From JABFRJ01 sp964389095 (GTDB lineage Bacteria > Pseudomonadota > Alphaproteobacteria > Rhizobiales > Hyphomicrobiaceae), in the NCBI GenBank assembly GCA_964389095.1, contig CAYMEB010000030.1, positions 1-30,941 of the forward strand: a DNA stretch of 30,941 nucleotides, read 5' to 3'. This document shows, one piece after another, positions 16,056 to 23,381 of the stretch (the first letter of the stretch is position 1; every line of letters starts with the position of its first letter). A model generated the notes under the pieces. It did no database searches. It was not told where the DNA came from and saw only the letters and a list, made by a program, of their open reading frames with translations. Position numbers and translations under genes: made by a program.

Positions 16056-16840
16056 TGCTCGCACCAACCGCTGATGGGATTGATGGGTATCTGTTCGATC
16101 TCGCACGACGTACATCGATGCTGCAGCGCGAAATAGACTTCATCAACCTGTCGCACCGTACTTTGAGCACCAGATTGAACGGGTTCTTTTCGGTCGAACT
16201 ATCGACACACTTCATCTTTGGCTCCGCCCAACGTGGCACCATGCTTCCGCGCGCCTATGACGAAGCCTCCGATGTTGACTACATGGTCGCGTGGCAGCAG
16301 GCGGGCCTCCGCCCGCAGACATACCTCGACAGGCTGAGGCGCTTCGTCGAGAACTCGTACAGCCGGTCAGAAGTCAAGCAGTCGAGCCCCACGATCGTGC
16401 TTGAGTTGAACCACATCAAGTTCGAACTCGTTCCGGCGCTGCGCTCGTGGCACAGCTTCGTAATTCCCTCCGGTCCCGATAATTGGCGGTCGACGGACCC
16501 GGCGGGCTTTAGCGCGAAACTCGATCTACTAGATCGGGTACACAGCGGCTTGATCCGACCTACGGTCAGGATTGCCAAGACATGGAATGCAAAGGCCGGT
16601 CGCGTGTTCGAAAGCTTCGATCTTGAGCAACGCGTCGTTGCGATGAATTTCGACGCGCGCGGCGGCCTTGGGAAGTACGTGGTGACGGCGCTTGCCGGCC
16701 TCGCGGCAGTTCACCATCTTGAGCAATGGCGCCAGATGGCGACGACCAGACTGTTTAACACGCTGTCGGGCGCGCTCGAATATGAGCGCAAGTTCTATAG
16801 GGTCACGGCGGCTCAGCAAATGAGGGGACTGTTTGAGTAG
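16055..16840 (+). CDS. CD-NTase / SMODS-like nucleotidyltransferase, predicted second-messenger synthase
   Basis: A 261-residue polymerase-beta-fold nucleotidyltransferase. The nucleotide-binding loop reads FIFGSAQRGT (Gly56-Ser57), the metal-binding pair is SDVDYMV (Asp73, Asp75) and the third acid is in HIKFELVPAL (Glu124). VRIAKTWNAK (172-180) matches the helix after the core found in CD-NTases. These features fit SMODS/CD-NTase enzymes, which make cyclic or linear oligonucleotide signals in CBASS immunity. At 261 residues it is short for the family, so the C-terminal helical part is reduced. The ATG at 16055 overlaps the SLATT stop (TGATG); a GTG three bases earlier is equally possible. 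No cap2/cap3 (E1/E2, JAB) genes accompany it, as in minimal type I systems. The product nucleotide cannot be predicted. Confidence 0.8.
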   Translation: MLAPTADGIDGYLFDLARRTSMLQREIDFINLSHRTLSTRLNGFFSVELSTHFIFGSAQRGTMLPRAYDEASDVDYMVAWQQAGLRPQTYLDRLRRFVENSYSRSEVKQSSPTIVLELNHIKFELVPALRSWHSFVIPSGPDNWRSTDPAGFSAKLDLLDRVHSGLIRPTVRIAKTWNAKAGRVFESFDLEQRVVAMNFDARGGLGKYVVTALAGLAAVHHLEQWRQMATTRLFNTLSGALEYERKFYRVTAAQQMRGLFE

Positions 16841-16936
16841 CGGCATGCAGCGACGTCCGCTTCCGAAAAGGCCGGACATCACCGATCACGTTAGCTGGGC
16901 GGTCGCACCTGACCCATCCCATCGTTGGCCGACTGT

Positions 16937-16992
16937 CTGAGCAAGTAGCCGCCCCTCACCCCGCCCTCTCCCCGTGAAGAACGGGGAGAGGG
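16937..16992 (-). repeat. REP-type palindrome, right copy of the inverted pair
   Basis: Reverse complement of the left copy: 16948-16992 matches 15349-15393 without a mismatch, and 16937-16947 continues the match with two mismatches. The internal palindrome is CCCTCTCCCCG (16965-16975) against CGGGGAGAGGG (16982-16992). Together the copies enclose about 1.5 kb that holds only the SLATT and CD-NTase genes. Confidence 0.9.
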
Positions 16993-17221
16993 AGAGTTGG
17001 CGCCACGCTCGATGCCTCTTGCGGGTCATTTGCGCGCTTCAGTGTCAGCGGAAGTGCACTGGAGAGCGGACGTCGCGCTTTTGATCAGACTGAAATGTCG
17101 TCGCCTCCCGCTCCTGCCATCGACAATCAAATCCACCGGCGGCTCTCGTCCGAAGTGACGCTGCCCTTGCGCGTCCCACCACCCCTCATCCGAACACCCG
17201 ACAGTGCCGCCATCAAACGCG

Positions 17222-17255
17222 CGCGGGCGCCGAGGTCTGGACCCCGGCGCCCGCG
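17222..17255 (-). terminator. GC-rich hairpin after opgH, possible terminator
   Basis: CGCGGGCGCCG (17222-17232) and CGGCGCCCGCG (17245-17255) are perfect 11-bp complements around a 12-base loop, 30 bp past the opgH stop. On the minus strand the stem is followed only by a short GCGCGTTTGA, so the T-run is weak and true intrinsic termination is uncertain. Confidence 0.4.
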
Positions 17256-17284
17256 TCGTCTCGTCGTGAACGTGTGATCCGGCC

Positions 17285-19084
17285 TCAGCCGCGGCTCAGA
17301 ACCGCGGTCACTTCCTTCGGGGGATCGAAGTCTTCCGGGATGCCGGCGAGGCCGACCTTCTGGAACCAGCGGCCGAGCGCGGGCGATGCGGTGATCACGG
17401 CGAACGGTATCGCGAGGAGGTAGCCGGCCGTCAGCGGCAGGCTCCACCACAGCACCGCCGGCGCGATCAGGTAGAGCGCCCCGCACACGACGATGCCGAA
17501 CAGCGTCTGCGGCCACAGGTTCAGCAGCGCGGTGGTCCAGGAGATGCCGTAGGCGTCGCGGCTCTGGCCGCCCCAGGTGACGGACGTGCCGAACATCAGG
17601 CCGATCATGAAGATCGTGGTGCGGATGGTCGAGACGGCGCCCTGCAGGAACGAGAACAGCAACTCCAGAACGGCGCTGACCGCGAAGCGCAGCGGGCCGC
17701 CGTAGCGCGCCACGCCGCCCTTGGTGAGGACCGCGTCGATCAGCCCGGCGATCTTCGGCATCAAGTACATGGTGTAGAAGAGCACATAGAGGCCGATCGC
17801 CAGCCCGACCGGATAGTTCGCCACGCCCTTCGCCTGCCACGCGGCGATGGGCAGCAGCGCGATCATCAGCGTCCAGGCCGGGATGCCGAGGAACATCAGG
17901 ATCGCCCACACCAGCTGGAAGCGGCTCATGGGATAGAGGCCGGGCGTGTTGAGCAGCTTCACGTACTGCATGTTGCCCTGGCACCAGCGCACGTCTCTCT
18001 TCGCGAAATCCAGCATCGTGGGCGGGTTTTCCTCCCACGAGCCGTTCTCGACCGGCAGGACGCGAACCTCGTAGCCCGCCCTGCGCATGAACGTCGCTTC
18101 GACCTGGTCGTGGCTCAGCACGTGACCGCCGAGCGGCGGACCACCGGGCAGGACCGGAAGATCGCATTTCTCCAGGAAGGGCTTGATGCGCACGACCGCG
18201 TTGTGGCCCCAGAAGGGACCGCAATCGCCGACCCACCAGGCCTGACCCATCGTGTAGGAGCGCATGCCGTGACGCATGCCGAACTGGAAGATGCGGGCGA
18301 AGGCGCTCGATGACGGCATGCCCACGACCAGCGACTGCAGGATGCCGATGCGCGGATGCGCCTGCATCATGCGGACGCCCTTCACGATCGCGTCGCCCGA
18401 CATGACGCTGTCCGCGTCGAGCGGGATCATCAGCTCGAACTCGTGGCCCCAACGCTCGCAGAAGTCGCGGACGTTGCCGGCCTTGTAGCCCTTGTTGTCG
18501 GTGCGCCGCCGGTACTGCAGGCGCGCGCCGTCGCGATCCGACGCCTTCCATTCCTCGAACGCGCGCTCCTCGATCACCGCGACGTCGGGGTCGTTCGTGT
18601 CGGAGAGGATGAAGTAGGAGAAGGCCCCGCCTTCGCCGGTCGCGTCGACGCTCTCCTTGACCGTCTTGAGGCGGCGGATCGCACGGGTGGGATCCTCGTT
18701 GCGGACCGTCATGAAGATCGCGGTGCGTGTCGTGATCGGCGTCGGCAGGTCGCCGGCCGCCGCGTATGGCGCGACCTCGGCCAGCGGGTTCTTGTGGCCG
18801 TGCAGCAGCCACAGGCCGATCAGTGCGTTCCAGAAGCCGAGCACCGTCCACGGCGTACCGATCGCGAAGCAGATGAGCATCACCATGTCGACCAGCGACC
18901 AGCCGCCGCTGCCCAGCACGCGCGCGGCTGCCCACAGGAGGACGACGTAGGTGACGACGTTGAGCGCCAGGATCAGCCGCCGTCGGCGCGCAAGTTCGGC
19001 GGTGGACTGCAATCCTGCCGGTGTCGTAAGGCTGATACCGCCGCGCGCAGGCACGTGGCCGGACGAATCTATGGTTTCTGACAT
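17285..19084 (-). CDS. opgH: Glucans biosynthesis glucosyltransferase H (osmoregulated periplasmic glucans)
   Basis: Polymerises UDP-glucose into the linear backbone of osmoregulated periplasmic glucans at the inner membrane. The 599-residue protein has two N-terminal membrane helices (about 36-58 and 64-93) and a family 2 glycosyltransferase core starting RTAIFMTVRNEDP (120-132). The core has LDADS (DxD at 223-225), WWVGDCGPFWGHNAVVR (283-299), SHDQVEA and RDVRWCQGN (363-371), the equivalent of QxxRW. Several C-terminal helices follow. The ATG at 19084 gives a normal start (MSETIDSS) but has no purine-rich ribosome-binding site; an in-frame extension upstream is not protein-like. No opgG neighbour is present in the window. 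It is divergent from the MDR dehydrogenase gene. Confidence 0.93.
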   Translation of the reverse strand: MSETIDSSGHVPARGGISLTTPAGLQSTAELARRRRLILALNVVTYVVLLWAAARVLGSGGWSLVDMVMLICFAIGTPWTVLGFWNALIGLWLLHGHKNPLAEVAPYAAAGDLPTPITTRTAIFMTVRNEDPTRAIRRLKTVKESVDATGEGGAFSYFILSDTNDPDVAVIEERAFEEWKASDRDGARLQYRRRTDNKGYKAGNVRDFCERWGHEFELMIPLDADSVMSGDAIVKGVRMMQAHPRIGILQSLVVGMPSSSAFARIFQFGMRHGMRSYTMGQAWWVGDCGPFWGHNAVVRIKPFLEKCDLPVLPGGPPLGGHVLSHDQVEATFMRRAGYEVRVLPVENGSWEENPPTMLDFAKRDVRWCQGNMQYVKLLNTPGLYPMSRFQLVWAILMFLGIPAWTLMIALLPIAAWQAKGVANYPVGLAIGLYVLFYTMYLMPKIAGLIDAVLTKGGVARYGGPLRFAVSAVLELLFSFLQGAVSTIRTTIFMIGLMFGTSVTWGGQSRDAYGISWTTALLNLWPQTLFGIVVCGALYLIAPAVLWWSLPLTAGYLLAIPFAVITASPALGRWFQKVGLAGIPEDFDPPKEVTAVLSRG

Positions 19085-19216
19085 GGTGGGAGGAAACCGT
19101 TGTGGGAGTGGCGACCGCCTGTTTGATCCGCCGGCGCTGAACCGTCCATGAATGTCGGTCTGCCTGGACGGCCGGGGCGCGGCCGCGCTGAATATCACAA
19201 CTCGGGGAGCCCGCCC

Positions 19217-20239
19217 ATGACAGTCCGCCGTTCCGCCGGCTCGGTCCAGGTCGCAAAGGCAATCTGGTATGCAAATCAACAGATTGTCGAAATCCGATCG
19301 AGCCGCCTGCCGGCCGTGGGCCAGGGCGAGGCCCGCGTCCGCACGCTCTACAGCGCCATCAGCCGGGGGACCGAGCGGCTGATCTTCGGCGGTGGGGTGT
19401 CGCCCGGCGAGTGGGGCCGCATGCGCGCCCCGATGCAGGAGGGGCAGTTCCCCTTCCCGGTGAAGTACGGCTATTGCGCGGTCGGCCGGATCGAGGCGGG
19501 TCCGGAGGACACCATCGGCAAGCTCGTCTTCTGCCTCCATCCCCACCAGGACGTCTTCATCGCGCCGCTGGCCATGCTGGCGGAGGTGCCGGCCGACGTG
19601 CCCGCACGCCGCGCGACGCTGGCCGCCAACGCCGAGACCGCGCTCAACGCCGTCTGGGACTCGGGCGCCGGACCGGCCGATCGCATCGTCATTGTCGGGG
19701 CGGGCATCGTCGGCCTGATGGTGGCGGCCGTCGCCGCGCGCCTGCCGGGAGCAGAGGTGACGGTCGTCGATCTCGATGCGGCGCGCCGGCCGGTGGTCGA
19801 AGCGCTGGGCGCGCGATTCGCTGCGCCGGCGGATGTCCCCGCCGATGCCGATGTCGTCTTCCACACCTCGGTATCCCAGGCCGGCCTCAATACCGCGATC
19901 GCGTGCGCCGGAATGGAGGGCACGATCGTCGAACTCTCCTGGTACGGGAGCAGGCATGTCACCGTCGATCTGGGCGGCGCGTTTCACTCGCGCCGGCTGC
20001 GCCTGGTCTCGTCTCAGGTCGGGCAGGTCTCGCCGGGACGGCGACCGCGCTGGAGCTATGCGCGCCGCATGCAGGCCGCGCTCGCCCTGTTGCGCGTGCC
20101 GGCCCTCGACGCGCTCGTTTCCGAGCAGATCAGGTTCGAGGACGCGGAGCGGGAGCTGCCGCTGATCCTGGCGCCGGGAGCGACCGGGCTCGCTCCGGTC
20201 ATCCGCTATGCCGCGGCCGACATGGAAGAACGCACATGA
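19217..20239 (+). CDS. Zinc-type alcohol dehydrogenase-like MDR oxidoreductase
   Basis: A 340-residue medium-chain dehydrogenase/reductase. The GroES-like N-terminal part (about 30-130) contains SAISRGTERLIFGG and FPVKYGYCAVGRIE but lacks the GHE-type catalytic zinc signature and the four-Cys structural zinc site. The Rossmann domain follows with VIVGAGIVGLMVAA (158-171) and an acidic strand end VTVVDLD, which suggests NAD(H) preference. Substrate unknown. The ATG at 19217 has GGGGAG eight bases upstream. It overlaps the flavin reductase start by four bases (ATGA), so the two are cotranscribed and may act in one redox pathway. Confidence 0.85.
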   Translation: MTVRRSAGSVQVAKAIWYANQQIVEIRSSRLPAVGQGEARVRTLYSAISRGTERLIFGGGVSPGEWGRMRAPMQEGQFPFPVKYGYCAVGRIEAGPEDTIGKLVFCLHPHQDVFIAPLAMLAEVPADVPARRATLAANAETALNAVWDSGAGPADRIVIVGAGIVGLMVAAVAARLPGAEVTVVDLDAARRPVVEALGARFAAPADVPADADVVFHTSVSQAGLNTAIACAGMEGTIVELSWYGSRHVTVDLGGAFHSRRLRLVSSQVGQVSPGRRPRWSYARRMQAALALLRVPALDALVSEQIRFEDAERELPLILAPGATGLAPVIRYAAADMEERT

Positions 20240-20754
20240 CCGCATCCGGTTCGCCGTCGTCTCCGGCCGCCCTGACCGACAGCTTCAAGCTGGCCATGCG
20301 CTCCCTCGCCGGTGGGGTGACCATCGTCGCGGCGAATGTCGGTGACGGCGCGCCCATGGGGCTCACGGCGACCGCGGTCACCTCCTTGTCCGTCGTGCCG
20401 CCGTCGCTGCTCGTCTGCATCAACCGCGGCACGAGGCTCGCGGCGATCCTGACGGCGGGAACGCGCTTCTCGGTCACGGTCCTGGCGGCCGACCAGCTCG
20501 AGGTCGCAAAGGTCTTCGGCGGACAGGCGCCGACCGACGGCGCGGACCGGTTTTCGTTCGGCCGCTGGACGATCTCCGGCAATGCGCCGCCGCGCCTGGA
20601 AGGTTGCAAGGCGGGAATAGACTGCGTCGTCGCCCACGTGCACGACTGGGCGACGCATCACATCGTCATCGGCAGCGTATCGCTGATCCACCTCGACCGG
20701 CCCGAGGCGCAGGCGCTCGCCTACGTCGATGGCGCCTACCATGCGGTCGGTTGA
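20236..20754 (+). CDS. Flavin reductase-like (NADH:FMN oxidoreductase) protein
   Basis: A 172-residue protein of the flavin reductase-like fold (HpaC/DIM6 type) that would reduce FMN or FAD with NAD(P)H, typically for a partner monooxygenase. It shows FKLAMRSLAGGVTIVAA, then GLTATAVTSLSVVPPSLLVCINR, the flavin-binding strand-turn typical of the family, and later HHIVIGSV near the C-terminus. The start ATG overlaps the stop of the upstream MDR gene. No monooxygenase gene is adjacent. It converges on the RT-TIR gene with only 16 bp between stops. Confidence 0.9.
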   Translation: MTASGSPSSPAALTDSFKLAMRSLAGGVTIVAANVGDGAPMGLTATAVTSLSVVPPSLLVCINRGTRLAAILTAGTRFSVTVLAADQLEVAKVFGGQAPTDGADRFSFGRWTISGNAPPRLEGCKAGIDCVVAHVHDWATHHIVIGSVSLIHLDRPEAQALAYVDGAYHAVG

Positions 20755-20770
20755 CGAGCTGGAGCGCTGC

Positions 20771-22471
20771 TCACTCCCGCCGGCCGAAGATCCGCCGCAG
20801 AAAACCGCGCTTGCGCGGAGCAGCGGGAGCTGCGGAGGCCGGATCGCTTCGAGCGTCCCCGACGTCCGTGGCGCTGGCGCTATCCGCGGGCTGCGCGCCG
20901 GCCAGGATCGTGGGAACCGACGTTGCCTCGCCCAAGTCGGCCGAGACGGAGTGATCGCCGTCTCCCGGTCCCGGCCGCCCCGGAAGCAGGGCGCGCAGCC
21001 GCCGTGCGACCGCCTCGGCGTCACCGGTCCACGTCACGTGGTTCTTGGTCTTGATCAACGGCAGTTTCGTCAGGTCGGGCTTGCCCACCACGACGGCCAG
21101 GACGCGCTTCTTGCCCTCCACCTCGAAGGCGAGCGCGGTGTTGATCTCGGCCAGCGGCCAGTCCTTCGAGACCGAGTTCGAAGAGACGACGACGAGGATC
21201 GTTCGGGCTGCGCCGAGTGCGGTATTGATCTTCTTCGTGAAGTTCTCGCCCCAGCCGATGTGCGCCTCGTCGAGGAACGCCTTGATGCCGAGCCGTTCGC
21301 ACGCGGCGAAGAGCGGGCGCGCAATTTCTTCCTTGTCCTCGCTGGCATGGCTGATGAAAACGTCGAAGTCGTCGGCGCCGAAGACCATCCGGCGCAGGAA
21401 CTTCGATGGCGTCGGGTCGAGCTCCAGCAGCTTCGCGCACAGCTTGAGGAACACCGGATCGTCCGCGCCGCGAACCATCTTCACGAACGAGAGGTTGCCG
21501 TACACGACATTGCGGAACACCTTCTCGACGCCGCCTTCGCCTCGCGGCGGGGCTCCGCTGCGATAGCGGCTCACATGCTCCGCGGCCGCGGCAGAAAGGC
21601 CGAATTTGTCCCAGGCGTGCAGCATCGCGCGGACCTTGCGCACGCGCTCCCTGTCGACGTTGAGCCGCGTATTGACGGTGATGCCGGTCACGCTCTGGCG
21701 CACGCCGCGGCCCTGTAGCCTCACCTTGCGCTCGTTGATCCGGAAGCCGCTCGCCTCGATCGCCGCGACGAGCGCATCGCCGGCGGTCACACGATAGGTT
21801 CCAGGCGCGCTCTCCTCGCGCACGGCGACGGCCGGAGGAAACAGCGACGCGTCGGTCGAGAACGTGATGTCGTCGGCATACCTCGAGTAGGCGAGCCGAT
21901 GCTGGCGTGCGAGCCTCAGAAGTTTGCGGTCGAGCGCCGTGGCGATGAAGTTGGAGAGCGACGGCGACGTCGGCGCGCCCTGGGGAAGGCCGTTGCGGAA
22001 GGTGACGATCTGGGCGACCACGGTCGCGGCGGCGGGCGCCATGTCGAACGGCGGTCGCATGAAAAGGCCGCGCACCCGCCCGAAGTTGATCGTGGGGAAG
22101 AAGTCCTCGAGGTCGACGTTGAACACCCAGCGGCGCCCGGTGTGGGCTTCGGCGTTGCTCAGGATGCCGCGTCCCGCAATGAAGCCGTGCGCACTGGGAT
22201 GGGCGGTCTGCACGGCATCGAGCTGCAGCTTCAAACGGTCCTGCAGGTCGCGCAGCCGCCCTTGGGGCGCGTGGATTTGTCGCATGCCGCCGGTGCGTTT
22301 GGGAATTTCGAAGTGCCGGTACCGATAGGTGTCGGGAGCCGTATAGAGGATCCACAGCATCTGGCCGTAGTCCGCTCCCAGCATATCGGCGACATCGCGG
22401 GCACTCGACAGCGGCCGTCCCTCGATGCGGAACGGCGCGGGAGGCTCACGGCTGGTCGCGTCGGACGACAT
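20771..22471 (-). CDS. Retron-type reverse transcriptase fused to a C-terminal TIR domain
   Basis: A 566-residue protein. The RT part (about 40-360) has the retron hallmark NAxxH (106-110, NAEAH), the catalytic strand FNVDLEDFFPTI (Asp120), GLPQGAPTSPSLSN (161-174), YSRYADDITFS (YADD at 198-201) and VTG at 261-263. These match retron RTs, which copy an msr-msd RNA into msDNA, not group II intron or DGR enzymes. A TIR domain follows (about 368-490) with DFDVFISHASEDK and KDWPLAEI, whose Glu442 fits the NADase catalytic Glu. The last about 65 residues are Ala/Pro/Ser/Asp-rich and end in a basic amphipathic segment, RKRGFLRRIFGRRE. The ATG at 22471 is preferred for its upstream GAGGGGCGGG; an upstream GTG at 22579 would add 36 residues. 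RT and TIR activities are known together in antiviral retrons. NAD depletion on phage sensing is inferred. Confidence 0.9.
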   Translation of the reverse strand: MSSDATSREPPAPFRIEGRPLSSARDVADMLGADYGQMLWILYTAPDTYRYRHFEIPKRTGGMRQIHAPQGRLRDLQDRLKLQLDAVQTAHPSAHGFIAGRGILSNAEAHTGRRWVFNVDLEDFFPTINFGRVRGLFMRPPFDMAPAAATVVAQIVTFRNGLPQGAPTSPSLSNFIATALDRKLLRLARQHRLAYSRYADDITFSTDASLFPPAVAVREESAPGTYRVTAGDALVAAIEASGFRINERKVRLQGRGVRQSVTGITVNTRLNVDRERVRKVRAMLHAWDKFGLSAAAAEHVSRYRSGAPPRGEGGVEKVFRNVVYGNLSFVKMVRGADDPVFLKLCAKLLELDPTPSKFLRRMVFGADDFDVFISHASEDKEEIARPLFAACERLGIKAFLDEAHIGWGENFTKKINTALGAARTILVVVSSNSVSKDWPLAEINTALAFEVEGKKRVLAVVVGKPDLTKLPLIKTKNHVTWTGDAEAVARRLRALLPGRPGPGDGDHSVSADLGEATSVPTILAGAQPADSASATDVGDARSDPASAAPAAPRKRGFLRRIFGRRE

Positions 22472-22575
22472 CCCGCCCCTCGTTCCTTGCGATCGTGGCC
22501 GGTGGCACACCGGCCGCGAGGACGGACATTTGTTTTCTGCCGCAGGATCGACAGCAGACATAGAAGGGCGGGATG
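22469..22575 (-). ncRNA. Candidate retron msr-msd RNA or ribosome-binding-site switch upstream of RT-TIR
   Basis: Read on the minus strand, CATCCCGCCC (22566-22575) is exactly complementary to GGGCGGGATG (22469-22478), which contains the end of the RT ribosome-binding region and the preferred ATG. Between them lie a 6-bp stem (CTGCTG with CGGCAG, one G-T pair) and a perfect 8-bp hairpin (22497-22504 with 22508-22515, loop of three). Retron RNAs are closed by complementary a1/a2 ends and lie just upstream of the RT, so this fits loosely. At about 107 nt it is short, and no branching-G context is certain. The same pairing could instead hide the start codon. Confidence 0.3.
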
Positions 22576-22694
22576 CCACCGGTGAAATCTTAGCCGGATT
22601 CGGGCGGAATTGCGGCGGTGCATCTGGTCCGCGCAGACGGAGATCTGGCGCGGCGGAGCGGGCGCGCTAGTATCGTGGGGGAGGGAGGCTTCTC

Positions 22695-23381
22695 ATGCGC
22701 GCAAAGCCGGTGTGGACCGCTGTGGCGGCGGTCGGCGTGCTTTCGGTCTGCGCAGCGGTGATGGCCGACACCGGTCAGATCTGCCGCGAAGACGCGATGG
22801 TCGTGTTCGACGCCTCGGGCTCGATGACGCTCGCGGACGCGGACGGCCGGGTGCGCATCGAGGTCGCGCGTGAATCGCTCGCGTCCGTTCTGCCCGAAAT
22901 CACCGAGCAGCGCCGCACCGGCCTCGTCGTCTACGGGCCCGGCGGCTCGTGCCACGTCGACGTGAAATTGCGCCCGGCGCTGGGGACGGCGGCCGCAATC
23001 TCGGGCATCGTCGCCGAAACCGACGCCTCCGGGGCGACGCCGCTCGGCCGAGCGGTCGAGACCGCCGTCGGGATTCTCGGAGGCGGCGACAAGCCTGGGC
23101 TCGTCGTTCTCGTCACCGACGGCGAGGACAATTGCGGGACCGACCCTTGTGATCTCGGCAAGCGGCTGAGCCAGCAGGCGCCGCGCACGATCGTCCACGT
23201 CATCGGCTTCATGATGGGGCACAAGGATGCGGTTCACGCGTCGTGCCTCGCCGACGAGACCAATGGACTCTACGTGCCCGCGCGTACATTCGAGGAATTG
23301 CGCGCTGCGCTCCAGGCCGCCCTCGGCTGTCCGCGGTTCTCCCTGTCGCCGCGTTGGCCTTGGGTCACGAGCCGGGCTTGA
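22695..23381 (+). CDS. Secreted von Willebrand factor A domain protein
   Basis: A 228-residue protein with a signal peptide (about residues 1-24, ending VMADT) followed by a single von Willebrand A domain with a complete metal-ion-dependent adhesion site: DASGS (Asp39, Ser41, Ser43), GATPLG (Thr115) and LVTDGEDNCG (Asp142). Six cysteines in the mature part could form disulfides in the periplasm. Ligand and role are unknown; similar single-domain proteins occur in many Rhizobiales. The ATG at 22695 has GGGAGG six bases upstream. It is divergent from the RT-TIR gene, sharing a 223-bp gap, and its 3' end overlaps modC by 17 bp on the opposite strand. Confidence 0.87.
   Translation: MRAKPVWTAVAAVGVLSVCAAVMADTGQICREDAMVVFDASGSMTLADADGRVRIEVARESLASVLPEITEQRRTGLVVYGPGGSCHVDVKLRPALGTAAAISGIVAETDASGATPLGRAVETAVGILGGGDKPGLVVLVTDGEDNCGTDPCDLGKRLSQQAPRTIVHVIGFMMGHKDAVHASCLADETNGLYVPARTFEELRAALQAALGCPRFSLSPRWPWVTSRA

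Larger units (their letters stand above)
16841..17284. other. Intergenic gap with REP element and an opgH 3' hairpin
   Basis: No gene was recognised in 444 bp. It contains the right copy of the inverted repeat (16937-16992) and a GC-rich hairpin at 17222-17255 downstream of opgH. The open frame at 17095-17277 is Pro/Arg-rich with no family resemblance and is judged spurious. Confidence 0.55.

Noticed and set aside
17095..17277. Sixty-codon open frame upstream of the opgH 3' hairpin
   Set aside because: Pro/Arg-rich, overlaps the hairpin, lacks a ribosome-binding site and shows no family resemblance.
17127..19274. Long minus-strand open frame (715 codons) overlapping opgH in another frame
   Set aside because: It is Arg/Pro/Gly-rich without motifs, while the overlapping frame encodes an unmistakable OpgH.
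21021..22355. Alternate-frame open reading frame of 444 codons inside RT-TIR
   Set aside because: Arg-rich shadow of the RT-TIR frame; no ribosome-binding site or domain.
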